The notes under the pieces were generated by a model. It did not search any database and was not told the origin of the DNA. It worked only from the letters and a program-made list of their open reading frames with translations. From positions 23,746,001-23,810,000 of the forward strand of contig JBHGNT010000001.1 of the NCBI GenBank assembly GCA_043228905.1: 64,000 bases of DNA, read 5' to 3'. The translations under genes were made by a program, and so were the position numbers. The DNA is from Azolla caroliniana (Eukaryota; Polypodiophyta). Of this stretch, positions 1-11,585 are shown piece after piece; the stretch's first letter is position 1, and each line of letters opens with the position of its first letter.

Positions 1-502
1 ATGCACACTTTGCCCTAAACCAGTTCAAGAGTCTGAGTATGACACTTTGATACAATGCTCTGTCTTTGATCATATTCGACCATGCTTTCCACACATCTTC
101 GACCAAGCCCAATCCTTGCACAAATTTCTCTCACAGCCACAATGTGCACTCTCAATTGCAACATTCATTGGTAAAGTTCTTGAACATCGAGAGTCACTAC
201 TCACTTTCACACGTATCACGTGAAATGTATTTTTTTTTGTCTCAAAGGTCATATTTGACCTCTGAATACGATAATATAATCTATCTATCTATCTTTGTGG
301 TATGGTCCATTTGAATTTAGGTCGCGTGATCTATAAAAGGCAACGAGCCACATAGATATGGCATGTGCCTCTCAATAATCATTTGTATAGCTAGTAAATG
401 CTTACATTTACTCACAAGGTTTTGGCAATCACAATATGAGCATTGGAGTGAGACATTATACCATAAAGTGGGAGATTTTGACATGCTCAATATTCTAAAC
501 CA

Positions 503-824
503 CTATCGGGCCTCATCCACAATATGCACCGTGGAAGTATCTATGACATACCTTTCCAATCCTCTCAGCCTCTTTAAGTTTGAGCCTTTGATCTCGACTA
601 TTTGCACAGGGTGCAAATCGACCACTCTCACATATTTATTGTTGTTTCTTGTACCATTCCATGATCGTTCCTCCAATCCAAGTGCTAGTTTCATTGTCCT
701 TGATAAAGACATGCACAAGATTGATAATTGATCGGTTTATTCTTCCTCCCAAGGCAGTATACTTGATAAACTGCCAATGTCTTTCCACAATATTGGTAGT
801 GTCAACATGTCCATAGTTGAACAT
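503..824 (-). pseudogene. Degenerate coding remnant, unrecognised
   Basis: Two overlapping minus-strand reading frames (824-636 and 718-503) read as one protein-like stretch after a frame change. The first contains VERHWQFIKYT followed by a GRINRSI segment, the second a YVRVVDLHP segment. This cadence reminds me of plant MULE/SWIM-type transposase-associated proteins, but I cannot see a zinc-binding SWIM motif or a catalytic triad, so I do not assign a family. It sits immediately left of the copia LTR at 860 and is probably an older relic. Function unknown. Confidence 0.25.
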
Positions 825-859
825 TCTTCCAAACTTGTGTTATGTAAGCGTGTCCTTCC

Positions 860-1542
860 TGATGGGGGAAGACAACTGAAAAGCCGTGAATCGGTCGAGA
901 GGCCGAATGAGGACCGGCTGGTCGAAATTGGTTAGGAGACCGAATGAGAGTCGGCCGACTGGAATCGGCCGAGAGACCAAATGAGAGTCAGCCGAGAGGT
1001 CGATATATATATATACATAGAAGTTAGGGTTATATATAATAATCTCTATGCATAAGAGAAGAATAGTGTGAATAGAGAGCGCGAGTGAGACAGATAAGAA
1101 GAGAGAGTGTGTGAGAAAGAGACGAGAAGAGAAGAGAGAGAGCGTAGAGAAGTGCAGAGAGCCATGAAAGAGGCAGATATAAAGGAGTTAGGGTTTGGTG
1201 GACTTGGTTGAAACCATGGTTTCAGACGACAGCCTGGGAGTACATTTATACCTAAATAGGTCCTATCATTTCATGCACTACTGTTGTATGAGTCTTGCCT
1301 TCTCTACAGTATTGCAGTACTCTCCTGAAATTTGGGTTTTCTCTTAGCGAGCTAAGAAGACTTTTCTATCTTGTTTTGTACTCTCTTGTCTCATAGTGGA
1401 AATCTTTTCCCTTAGCAAGCTAAGGAGACTGCTCGGTGGTTTTCCCTGGCTTTAGGGTTTCCATGTAAATCGTGTGTATTATTATCTGTGTTTGTGTCTC
1501 AGATTTATTTTGTTTTGTTTATCTATGATTGTAAATCCATCA
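860..1542 (+). repeat. Copia 5' LTR
   Basis: The 683-bp segment begins TGATGG and ends CCATCA, which are perfect short inverted ends, and is followed three bases later by a tRNA-iMet primer-binding site. It contains a purine-rich GA tract at about 1060-1170 typical of a leader, and repeated short 'ggccgag' motifs at 895-1000. No matching 3' LTR is seen nearby, because the element is cut by another LTR at 2854. No transcription start can be read with certainty. Confidence 0.75.
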
Positions 1543-1545
1543 AAT

Positions 1546-1559
1546 TGGTATTAGAGCGC
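1546..1559 (+). other. Primer-binding site (initiator Met tRNA)
   Basis: The sequence tggtattagagcgc is a one-mismatch version of the plant copia PBS TGGTATCAGAGC, complementary to the 3' end of initiator tRNA-Met. Its distance of three bases from the LTR end fixes the LTR boundary and plus-strand orientation. Confidence 0.8.
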
Positions 1560-1569
1560 TAGGTCCTAG

Positions 1570-2853
1570 ATGGAAGGAAGTGTGAGTGGTTTTCTAGGAA
1601 TGATAGTCGTAAACTCTCACAACTATTCTGACTGGAAGATCAAGATGGAGGATCTTCTGATAGTTAGAGACCTGTATGAGCTGATAGATAGGAAGGATAT
1701 ATCAAGAATATAGTAAATAGAAAGACGGTCGCAACTATTAGACAATGTGTAGACGTGAGTGTCCTTCAACATGTGGCAAATGATACAAATGCCTACGACT
1801 TGTGGCATAAGCTCTCTGGGTTGTATGAAAGGAAAAATGCTCTCAACAAAGCTTCCCTGATGAGAAAGTTGGTGGGGCTAAAGTACATTGATGGTGATAG
1901 CACTGTGGTGCACATCAGTACTTTCATGGGGTTCGTAAACTAGCTAGCCTCAATGAAGTTCCCATTAGATGATGCGATGCAGGCCCTATTACTACTCCCT
2001 TACTACTATGTACCCTACCCGACAGTTGGGAGAATCTAGTAGTATTAGTTAATGCTTCTTGTCAAGAAGAGAGCACGTCTTTACAAGTGGTAAAGACAAG
2101 CATTTTGAACGACGAGACAAGAAGAAAAGATAAGTGTGCCTTGTCTAAATCGGAAGCGAATGTGGCACAAAACCTTGGTAGAGGAAGAAGTAAACATAGA
2201 AGTCCTCAAAACAAAGACAAGTCTCATGCCAGGTCAAAGTCCAGAGGAAGACTCACATGTTTTTATTGTGGGAAACCTGGCCATTTCCAAAAGAATTGTC
2301 AACACCTTAAGAAGGACAAAAGCATTGTTGATGATGTTGAACCCAAAACAATTTCTAATGAGAAAAACATTTCAGCCATTGCAACCAATGAGGAAGAATT
2401 GTTATCCATTTGTGAACAAACTAGTGTGAGTCTTGCAAATGTTGAGTGTTCTAGGGTAGTTGATTCCAGTGCATCGTTTCACCTAACTCCCAAAAGAGAA
2501 TGCTTATCATCGTACACAGTCAGCGACTATGTCTATGTAAAGATGGGAAATGACGGTGAATGCAAGATTGTGGGCATAGGAAATGTGTGCTTGTTAACAT
2601 CTATTGGCTTAATGTTAAAGGATGTATGCCACATTCCAAATGTCAAATTGAATCTGATATCGGCTGGACGACTGAATGATGAAGGCTACAATGGTAGTTT
2701 TTGTAATGGTGCATGGAAGTTCAATAAGGGAAGTCTAATTGTGACTTGAGCACAAAAATAGAACACATTGTATGAAATGCATGCAAGGTTATGTCGAGAT
2801 GAAGCAAATGTAGTGGCCAACTCAGATGGTGAGGTGTGGCATAAAAGGCTCGG
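1570..2853 (+). pseudogene. Copia gag-protease, broken and truncated
   Basis: A Tnt1-like copia polyprotein fragment. From 1570 the frame reads a gag N-terminus (NYSDWKIKMEDLL), then a stop near 1710; 1755-1943 continues a UBN2-type gag segment (AYDLWHKLSGLY) to another stop; 2087-2749 carries a CX2CX4HX4C zinc knuckle (CFYCGKPGHFQKNC, about 2258-2299) and the aspartic protease. The protease active site reads VVDSSASFH where the family has DSGAS, so the flap/active-site glycine is lost. The polyprotein ends at HKRLG near 2850, the start of the GAG-pre-integrase domain, where another LTR begins. Integrase, reverse transcriptase and RNase H are absent here. Clearly inactive. Confidence 0.85.
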
Positions 2854-3329
2854 TGTTATGTACACGTAACGTAGGTGAGGGTAGGTCACTAATATTTACA
2901 TAAGCGAAGGGTATGTTCACTAATGTTAAAAAGGGGACTAATGTGATTGGATATAAGGAATGATATGTGCATGCACTATCATGATTTGGACAACCAATGA
3001 ATGGAGAGCCTTTTAAAAAGGTGCATCTATTCAAGGGGCCTAGGAAGAGGTATAAATATGAGGCTTAGCTACCCTCATAAGGACATTACGTTAGAAGGCA
3101 ATTGTCTTAGACATTGGTGGTGCGGGCTAGGCTTTCGTCTCGATGATCGTGTTTATCTCTTCCAAGGTATTAGTCGTCCTAATATCCAACGGTATGGGAC
3201 GTCGGTGGTAGGTTGGCTATGTCAAGATCGTAGCTCGGGGGTGGTCGGGTGGAACGGGTTCTTCAATCCAATCTATTTTCCTTCTTTTTACTTTATTTTG
3301 GTCTATTGATTAGTAATAGACTCTTAACA
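2854..3329 (+). repeat. Gypsy 5' LTR
   Basis: A 476-bp LTR beginning TGTTATG and ending CTTAACA (TGTTA/TAACA inverted ends), followed by a primer-binding site at 3331. It contains TATAAATATGAGG at about 3051 with a downstream CTACCCTCAT, an arrangement shared with the LTR at 32339. It abuts the copia reading frame exactly at HKRLG, so it inserted into or recombined with that copia. The gag downstream is gypsy-type. Confidence 0.8.
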
Positions 3330-3330
3330 A

Positions 3331-3344
3331 TGGTATTAGAGCAT
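3331..3344 (+). other. Primer-binding site (initiator Met tRNA)
   Basis: tggtattagagcat, one base after the LTR end, matches the 3' end of initiator tRNA-Met in its first twelve positions with one change. Many plant gypsy elements use this tRNA. Confidence 0.7.
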
Positions 3345-4896
3345 TTACTAACAATTTTTTTTTGTTGTTTTGATGTTTTTGCGTGTGAGCGATGGGGATC
3401 TAACAAGGCTCGTCATGCTCTTCTTAGGATCAAAACAACATTCTAAACCCGGTATTCTTCTTTCTCTATCTCTCTTCTTTTCTATGACGTGTTATTCTTG
3501 GTCGCATGGAAATTGTATTACATTTCCTTTTCTTTTCTTTCTTCTTTCTACGATGATACGATTTACAATCTTATTGTGCATCGGGTCGAGCGTGCTTGCC
3601 CTAATCACACACGCTCACCTCATGGCCCTTTTGCATATGATGTTGCGTATGCCACTCTTCCCTTTATTGAGCCATCACTTCGTGGATTCTATGGGATGTT
3701 GTGGGCTTGACAAGGTGTATGCCGCCTACCTATGCCGCTCTACTATCTATTGAACCATCACTTGGCCGATTCTATGATATGTTGTGGCCTTGACGAGGTA
3801 TATGTCGCTTACCTAGGTCACTCTACTCTCTATTGAGCCATCACTTGGCCGATTCTATGGGATGTGGTGGTCTTGAGGAGGTGCATGTCGACTACCCTAG
3901 GGTTTCTTACCTTATGGCATGCTTAATGTTTCATACACCTAATTGATTATTATTCTACCTATTTTCTAATTACACAAGTTACCTTATCCCTTTCTTAAGA
4001 TTTCTTATGATTTTCATCTACCCACCCACACTTCATTGTTTTTTAACCTTAATTTTTATGTTCATCTACACTATTTACATGTGTTTCCCTATTGGGTAAC
4101 GATTTTGTGTAGTCTATTTTTTTCATATTGAGTGGGCATCATGCCGCTTTTTAAATATATTTTCCAAGTCCTCTAGGTTTAACTCATGTAATTGAGCCTT
4201 AGAACTCAATTAAAAACACATGAGTTCCCCAGGTGATGTTTAAATTCTCATAAATTTGAGTACTACATCTTTACGTACAACACCACCACCATTTGTAACA
4301 ACTTCTGGCTTATGTCACAATTGTGCAAATTACAATCGCCATATCAATGTGATGGATATGTGCATACCTCACACCATCCATTTATTTGTGGTATTTTTGT
4401 TTAGTAGCAACACATGATTTTTGAACCTTGTTTTCGTCACTTATTGACTCTCATAGGTAGTGACTTATTTTTCTCTTTTTTTCATAACATTTGCTTGCTA
4501 CTCACAAGACTTGAATATTACTTGCGAGTGCACTTGTTTTTGCACGTAATACACTTTCTCGACCAATCAATACATGTTGAGTTGGCATTTTAATATAAGG
4601 CTAACTAGGAAATTACATTGATGCTAAAACCATGGTTGAGCCTCGGGGAGCCGCCATGATTATTCAAGATAGTGATCCGAGAAAGACATATTTGATATGA
4701 TTCCCCCCATGGTTTTTAAAACACCATAGTGTTACCATAGTTATTGGATCTCGAATCACATCTCATGTGTCTAGAGGGGTAAAGACGTGAGATGCTTTCT
4801 TGGATAAAGTTCTTCCAATCAAAATTTCAAGCATTCATTTTGCTTGTGTATTTTCTGAACCTCCTTATTTATATTGCGTACACACAACTTGCATCA
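3345..4896 (+). other. Gypsy leader region, no convincing gene
   Basis: A long pyrimidine-rich leader between primer-binding site and gag. The open frames at 3370-3753 and 3489-3710 have no recognisable domain and look fortuitous. The region holds an 83-bp tandem repeat (3666-3899). A start codon with gag-like sequence appears at 4896. Confidence 0.45.
3666..3899 (+). repeat. 83-bp tandem repeat, about 2.8 copies
   Basis: Units starting attgagccatcac / attgaaccatcac / attgagccatcac occur at 3666, 3749 and 3832, an exact period of 83 bp twice. The copies differ by scattered substitutions. They lie in the leader of the gypsy element. Confidence 0.85.
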
Positions 4897-5895
4897 TGGA
4901 ACAACATTTGAACATTGTTGGAGCGATCTCTCCCATCGAGACCTCACAACTCCAATCCGCATCTCGCGCACAAGCTGAGATCACTATTGAGCAACTACTC
5001 ACTACTACCTTGAATCAATTGGCTGAAATGAGGCAAGCCAATATGGCTTTGGAAAAGAAATTCCAAGAATTGACTATTGAGTCCAAGAAAGAAGGTTCAC
5101 CTTCTTTCGTAGTCACGCCATTCAAGGGAGATTATAAAGAAAGAACTGAGGAGGCCATTAGCACTTGGCTTGGTTGTTGGGAGTCTCACTTTGAGCTCCA
5201 TCCCAAACTTGATGTGGTAAAAATTGGTTATGTCGGTCGTGAGTTAGGTGGCTGAGCTGTTGCTTGGTGGCGTGGCCTAAGGACTGCAAAGAACTTGCCC
5301 ACAACTTGGGAAGGTTTCGTCAATGTTTTTAAGAAATTGTTCTTGCATCCACCTTCTCAAACCAAACAAGCTCAAAACTTGCTCACGTTGTTGAGCAAAC
5401 CATTTACCTCTCTCGAGGATTATGTGCACATCATGCTCAGACCCAGGTCCAAAAATCGGGACTTACGGGTGAGAAATGGTTTGTCGCTTGTTTTTTGAAT
5501 GGTATTTCCAATGGGGATTATCATTGGATTGTCCATGAGAAGGACCCCACAACTTCCGAGGAAGCCGTCAATATTGTACTTCGGTAACATAGGACTTCCA
5601 AGAAGGCCACAATAAACCTGAGTTGGCCAAAACTCCAAATGTCAAGCTCATTGGGAAACATAAGCAATCCAGTGACACTCTTGAATGCAACTCAAAGAAA
5701 CCGAACCTCTTCTGTGCATATTGCAAGAAGGGGGGCCACACAAAGGATACTTGCCTTCGTCTTGAGAGGAAGTCAATGAGCACCCCTCAAGAAAAATCTA
5801 CGAGTCACACAGATGAGTCTTTTGATGTTATTGAAGTTCATACCAACCACTTAAGTTCATGTGAATGCACTTTTCCTTCACATACTTGGACCTAA
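4896..5895 (+). pseudogene. Gypsy gag relic with zinc knuckle
   Basis: A Retrotrans_gag-type protein. From the ATG at 4896 the frame runs through a coiled-coil-like segment (LNQLAEMRQANMALEKKFQEL) and a capsid-like stretch (ISTWLGCWESHF) to an in-frame TGA at about 5253, in the position where gypsy gag normally reads AVAWW; that motif follows immediately (AVAWWRGL). 5295-5498 continues (PTTWEGFVNVFKKLF), then frame shifts, and 5623-5895 carries a CX2CX4HX4C knuckle (CAYCKKGGHTKDTC, about 5713-5754). At least one stop and one frameshift make it non-functional. Protease and pol do not follow. Confidence 0.8.
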
Positions 5896-7105
5896 TGATA
5901 TACTCCGAGCAGTCGGGTATATCAATGGAACAGTCCTAGGAACAATGTCAACGTTCTGGTTAGGTTGGGACTTTTGCCGGCCAAGGTGGGAGAGAGTCGT
6001 AACTGATTCCGGCTAGAATTTCCCAAAAACCGGAATCTAGCCGGTTCACATTTTTGTAACCGGCTATTTATGCATTTTGTTTAAAAAAATAATGTTAAAA
6101 AAACAAGTTTCCCTCTTTCCCCTTCTTTCACTGTGGTTTTCCCTCTTTCCCTACTCTTGAATCCCTCTTTTCCCCCTCTTTCACCGTGTTTTTCCATGTT
6201 TCCCTACTCTCGAATCCCTATTTTCCCATGTCTATATTACCTCTTCGCAAATAGTGTACTCATCGAAGGAGTAGTGAAATTTGAGAAATTCGGTCCTGAT
6301 AGGAAGAAAGTAAGTCATTTTCTTCAATCAATTCTGTTTTCCTTTAAACCTTCCCTTATTTTTGTTATGTAACTAGAAATATTTTTTGTTTTTATCTTCA
6401 TCATGGATCAAATTTTGTGGTTTTTTCTTATCATCATAATGATTTTTTTGGTAAATGTACTCAAGGTTTTAGAGTTTTTATTGTCGATGCTACAACTTGC
6501 TAACAAAGACAGGAAATTGGAAGTAATAATTAGTGGGACAAGATTTCTATCAAGGAACAAGGGAGGGGCTCGACATGTTGAATCATGTGTTAGGATTATT
6601 TAAAAGCATGAACCACGCGATTACGTACTGCTTCACACTGTTTCTAACTGTTGTTGGAGAAGATGAATTCATCTCTTCTTGTTTAGCAGGAACTGAAATT
6701 AGTTGGCCAGATGATGGAGATGGAATACTTCTATCATGTAATGTATATATATGTATCGTGCTCCAATTGGTTATTACCCACATGCAACTGATCTTTTGTG
6801 CAGTTAATATCGACATTGATTTAATATGTTGTCTTTGTGTCAACAACATAACAATGATGTGGGACATAAGGCCATTTGTTTGTACTCATGTTGTGGAGAT
6901 TATGAGATGTTTGATGGCCTTTCGATCTATGCAAATGTAGAAGGAAACCTCAACTCATCAAACCATAAGAGGTATGTTTTCATGTTTGCCTTAATGCGGC
7001 TAATTCATTTGTGTATTAAACTCCAAGCAATTTGCAGATACATGTCAACTATGTGGTGCTTTGTTTCTTTCATCTCATGCACCTTGTGGGTTAATAATAA
7101 TGCAG
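5896..7105. other. Interval without a recognised gene
   Basis: AT-rich sequence. 5900-6060 contains short 'ccggctag/ccggttc' motifs and may be a decayed LTR edge. Several segments look like exon edges (for example a GTAAGT-like donor at 6309, an acceptor-like tttgtgcag at 6796-6804 and an exon-like AATGTAGAAGG stretch ending at a GT near 6972) but I cannot connect them to a known protein. The interval precedes the CNNM/DUF21 exon fragment and might be degenerate intron sequence of that gene fragment. Confidence 0.3.
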
Positions 7106-7152
7106 GAAGAGATTGTTGATGAGACAAATGAATATGTAGATGTTCATAAAAG
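7106..7152 (+). pseudogene. Isolated exon fragment of a CNNM/DUF21 (CBSDUF) gene
   Basis: The 47-bp stretch reads EEIVDETNEYVDVHKR and is bounded by an acceptor-like taatgcag and a donor-like gtaatg. From memory, plant DUF21-CBS proteins (CNNM/CorC family, predicted ion transporters) carry EEIVDETDEYVDVHKR directly after their CBS domains and before a basic alanine-rich stretch. The exon that should follow (IRVAAAA-type) is not seen in the next kilobase, and no DUF21 membrane domain or CBS domain is seen upstream. I infer a genomic fragment of such a gene, with its splice sites, not a complete gene. Confidence 0.55.
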
Positions 7153-8137
7153 GTAATGCCTAGAAAGTGAACATTTAGTTTTGAATATTCAAAATCATTT
7201 GTTTAAAGAACGCCTTAATTTTAAAAACAAGTTCTTTTGGGGAAGATAAATTGAATTGAATGATTTTTTTATCTATTGATTTGAACGAGAGCAGAACTAG
7301 AGACGTTGTTTCTTTGTATCACCAACGAGATCTACATTAGTTGCTTAGCTCGTGAGTTTGATTGGAGTGAGTATCATATCATTTTCCTATCTAGCTTTCT
7401 TTTGTTTATTTCACTTGTAGATGGTGTATATGTAGGGATATGAACACTTAAGTTTAGTTCATTCCATTTCATGAAAGTCACTAATTGATTCCACATACTA
7501 AAAATGTTTCGCTTTGGGTCCTTGTAGGCCATATTTTGTCCTCTAAGAGCAATAATAAAATATGTTTTTTGTGTCCATTGCATGTGACACTATTCTTTTA
7601 TTGGCAATGTTGGTGGTGGCTCAAAGCTATATAAAAGTATGGTTTGTTCCTTTTTTCCATTGCAGAGCTCAATGAATTCACAAAGCCAGAAATTGTTGAT
7701 AGACAAGCCAAATAAGGCCGGGAAAAAATTGATAGGCCTAAACAACCATTATTGGAATAATAGCTTTTCAATCATTCTGATTTTGAGTATGTATATAACC
7801 AAAGTACCAAATGCCATGATTTTTTGCGTGGATAGAAGAGGTTAATTTCCTAGAAATGTATCTATACATTGTTGTTTATACACAACTTAGATATAGACAA
7901 GTTATGAATAATATTGAAGCCTTAAACATTCATGTGTTGCCAAGGACGTCTAAGTCTTTGGCCACCACAATGGTAAATAGGTCATGAAGAAAAGATAACA
8001 TGATAAAAGGTTGTGAATTTGATTAAGATCTTACATCGATTAGTTGCATATAATAAGATGTGCAAAAAAATAATTTTAGCATGTTCCAGTTGACATTATC
8101 ACTTGTAGGAAAGTGGCCGGTTAAAATTTTTAATTTC
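7153..8137. other. Interval without a recognised gene
   Basis: AT-rich. An acceptor-like ttccattgcag at 7655-7665 is followed by an exon-like stretch reading ELNEFTKPEIVDRQAK before a stop; I do not recognise it. No LTR or coding domain is seen until gypsy gag sequence begins at about 8138. Confidence 0.3.
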
Positions 8138-9459
8138 CGGATACCACGAGCTACTTGGACGCATATAAGGCCGAAGTGCTTATGCGAAACGTCCCCGAAG
8201 ATAGGCGGCTAACCGGATTCACTAGAGTGGTAATGTCGAGTATCCACGCAGAGGTACTCGAGATCCAAGCGGACTGTCGCAATTGGGTGGAGTTCGAAGA
8301 AAGACTCCTCGAGAAGTACGGCCTTGATGACTCACTCAGAATTTCGAAAAGGGATCTAATGGAGTGGGTTGAGCTTCCCGGCAAGGGGAGAAATACTATG
8401 GCACTTCTACAAGAATTTGAGAAGCTCTTCGCGCAACTCTCAGCTCTCGATAGGACGGTGCTCGACACAAGCAAGGTCCTACTATTCATAAAAGTTATTG
8501 ATGCACGGGACTGAGAGAAGGTGGGGCTCCTCCTCGAAACTGATGATGGGCTCATGACAGATTGGGCTATGGTAAAAGGGGTTTGTAGTCGTTTTGATAA
8601 GAGAAGGGAATGGAATGATGGGCAAACATCCACAGGCTCCATTAGTGAGACACACGAACCCAGGGGTGGTAGAGCACCTCAAGAAAGAGAGCAAGCAAAT
8701 GCAAGGTTTGTGCCCGAGAGAAACGCGGTTGAAGCACCGTCTGGAGGGTCGGCAATAGACGAGCTCACAAAGATGGTGCGAGATCTCCAAATAGCGCAAG
8801 CTAGGAGAGAGAGTGGCGGCCCTCAAGATCGATGTCCCCCGTTCGCGCAAAGATGTATGTGGTGTGACAATCCCGACCACCTATGAAGGGAGTGTGGAGA
8901 CTTTCAAGAGGCCCTAAGAAGGAATATTGTCTATCTTTGGAACAATAGGGTCTATTCAACAGAGACAAGGCGCCCCTTGGGATGGAATCAAGGTCGAGGG
9001 GGCATGAGAAGGCTAATGGAGGAGTCCGAAGCACGACATGTTGAAGTCGTCCACTACTCGGTGTCAGCTAGGATTCGAGTGGGGAAAGAGGTGAGGAGGC
9101 AAGAGGAGAAAGAGGTTGACTTTTGGCCGTCAATCCTTGGAAGCCTCTCTAGGGGAAAGTTCAAAAGAGAAGAACAGGACAAAGCGGAAAGAAGGGTCGA
9201 AGAAGCAACCGGGTGGAAGGATCCGGTGGAAGAAAAGATGGTCTTAGGGGAAGCTGCTTGCCAAAACTACGAAGTAATGGTAGAAGAGAAAAAGGTAGGA
9301 AATGACGAGGGAGCCGGTCCATCAAGGAAATACGACGCTCGAGGTGCACGAAGAAGGGAAGAGCCGAACCAATCTCAAGCACGCGATGAAAGATGGAAAG
9401 AGAAGGGGAACCCCCCAACCTCACGCTTTGCTCGGAGATTGAACAAGCAACGGACTTGA
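8138..9459 (+). pseudogene. Gypsy gag relic (long-gag family)
   Basis: A gag-like protein in one main frame with in-frame stops at about 8512 and 8884 and a frame change near 9400. The capsid-like part (8155-8514) is followed by a Gly/Arg-rich linker and a CX2CX4HX4C knuckle (CMWCDNPDHL, then a stop, then REC; about 8857-8895). A charged Glu/Arg/Lys-rich linker (9000-9459) joins it to the protease. GC content is clearly higher than in the flanks, consistent with a younger transposon in AT-rich sequence. This gag type with a WCDNPDH knuckle is familiar to me from plant gypsy-like elements; I cannot name the family. Confidence 0.75.
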
Positions 9460-10130
9460 AGAAGGTAGTGGAGGAAAGGATCCTCGATAGTCACGTAGAG
9501 TCTATTGTACGAGACGTCCTCGGAATTGCCAAGAAAGAATTCCACGAGGTCATCATCGACCTAATGAAAAGGAAGCGGCTCTCGAGAGAGCAAGAAGTGG
9601 CAAAGCCTGCGATTGTAAATGCATTGTCAACTGAGTTGCCCGAGGAAGATGAAGACTATGCGGGCAGTCACTACACGAGGCCGCATTGGGCGAGAGCGAC
9701 AACGGAGACACTGGTATGGGTCAGAGATGTAAAAGAGACGGTTGTAGCATTGATCGACCATGGCTCTGAGATCAACCTTATGTCCATGGACTTTTATAAA
9801 AAGGGAAAGTGGTCGATCAACACGAAGCACGGGTGGAAGCTTAGAGCGGCGACCCGAGCAACCGAGGAGCTATACAGGGCTTGCCCGAATGTACGGGTGA
9901 AGGTGGGGGATGTAGAAATAGATCAACATTTCTTTGTTCAAGAGACGTCCTCGCACCCGGTCATCTTGGGTGAACCATACATCACGGTGGCTCGCATGGA
10001 GACGAAGGTGCTAGACAACAGGTCGGCATATGTGAGGATCAAGAGCCAAGATGGGAGGCATTCAGTCCAATTCCTTACAATGCGGCCCAACCATGAGCGC
10101 AATCGAGCATCCCTCAAAGGGGAGAGTTGA
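9393..10130 (+). pseudogene. Gypsy aspartic protease domain
   Basis: An open frame of 245 codons. A segment VVEERILDSHVESIVRDVLGI leads into a retropepsin-like domain with the catalytic motif LIDHGSEIN (about 9751-9777), where the usual D-S/T-G is replaced by D-H-G, and a later HPVILGEPYI segment matching the ILG motif of retropepsins. The D-H-G form is in the right position for a catalytic Asp, so it may be a family trait and not damage. The frame ends with a TGA at 10128 just before the pol linker. Confidence 0.7.
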
Positions 10131-11515
10131 GAGGATTTTTTATGCGGGCTATTAAAGAGTGGGGCCGCAATAGCCCGAGGCAAACTAAGAGCCAAAACCC
10201 TTGCAAAACTATTAAATATAATAGGAAATTTTTTTGGTTCTCCGAAAATGGAGCTTGTAAAATTACCAGTTTAAGTGATAGAGATAAGCTTAGGGCCAAG
10301 AGATACAAAAGGTATCTCAAACAATGTAATTTTTTATGGGAAGATGACACCATAAGCGGCGCCATGGAGCCGGTCTCGTTCGACGACACTCTCAGAGAGA
10401 TGGAGAGGATAGTCGCTTCCGGTCTCAATGAAGATAAGGTAATTCCAGTCAACTCAGTTGACATGTACACCGCCATCGAAGAGCTTGGGCGGTTGATCGA
10501 GGAAGCGAGGACGGTCGAGGTGCAAACGAAGTACAATACGGTGGACAAGAAGGTGAAGCATGTGGTTGCCCCATTGCCTAATGATAGTTGGGGTCAGATA
10601 AAGGGGGTAGTGGCTGATCCTAGCTTGCGGGACCCACGAGGGATAGGGCATCGGTTCACCGATGAGACGCGACAGAAGATCCGGATTGGTGGGGGTGGCT
10701 TCCTATTGTCTAGGGAGTAGGAAAGATTTAGAAGGATGATCGAAAGCCACGGAAGGGCTTTCGCCTTCTTGTCGAGTGAGATAGGGTGCGTAAACCCTAA
10801 GATCATGGAGCCAATGGCGATCTTTATGGTACCGCATGTACTGTGGAACATCAAACCAATCCTAGTTTCGAGAGCTCACATTCTGAAGTTGATTGAGCTA
10901 CTCAAGGAAAAGATTGAGATGGGTATCCTTGAGCCATCAAGCGCCCCATACTCGAATCAGTGATTCATTGTGCCAAAGAAGAACGACACCTTACGCTTTA
11001 TCCAGAACCTACAACCTGTTAATCAAGCGACAATTCGAAATGTAGGGGTCGGGCCGAGCGTTGACGAATTCGCCGAGGCCTTCGCTGGAAGGTCTATTTA
11101 TTCGATCAGTGATCTATACTCAGGGTATGGTCAATTCCAACTAGTCGTGGAGAGTAGGGACATCATGACAATGCGGACCCCTATTGGCCTAGTGCGAATG
11201 TGTACCTGGCCACAAGGAGGCACTAACTTTGTAGCCCACATGGTAAATGCAATGAACAAGGTATTGAGAGATTGCATCCCTGACATCACCATGCCATTCC
11301 TCGATGACATCCCCATAAAAGGGTGCTCTGAAGCGGAGAAAGATGAAATGTTGGACGAGGATGGGTGCAGATGTTTTCTGGTAGATCACATCTCCGATTG
11401 CGGGAAGGTTCTACAAAGACTCGAAGATGCACTCTTGACCTTCTCGGGTGAGAAATCAACATTCGGCCAACCAGAGATTATTGTGGTGGGACACTTGTGT
11501 GGGACGTACGGATGA
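10127..11515 (+). pseudogene. Gypsy reverse transcriptase, stops present
   Basis: 10127-10720 is a linker of unknown role; 10736-10963 and 10970-11515 are RT separated by single in-frame stops at about 10718 and 10961. RT blocks seen in order: LKEKIEMGILEPSSAPYSNQ (block before the fingers), FIVPKKNDTLRFIQNLQPVN, SDLYSGYGQFQL, RTPIGLVRMCTWPQGGTNF and the catalytic box FLDDIPIKG (about 11299-11325). The box has F in place of Y in the usual YxDD and keeps both aspartates. After 11515 the frame shifts. Confidence 0.85.
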
Positions 11516-11542
11516 CTTTCAAAATCATGATTTTTCAATCCC

Positions 11543-11584
11543 ATATCATCCACCTTTGCCAACCCCGACAAAGGTGGATGATAT
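11543..11584 (+). repeat. Perfect 16-bp inverted repeat, 10-nt loop
   Basis: Arm atatcatccacctttg (11543-11558) and its exact complement (11569-11584) flank the loop ccaaccccga. It lies in the linker between RT and RNase H of the gypsy relic. Such a perfect hairpin in otherwise decayed coding sequence is unusual. Confidence 0.85.
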
Positions 11585-11585
11585 C

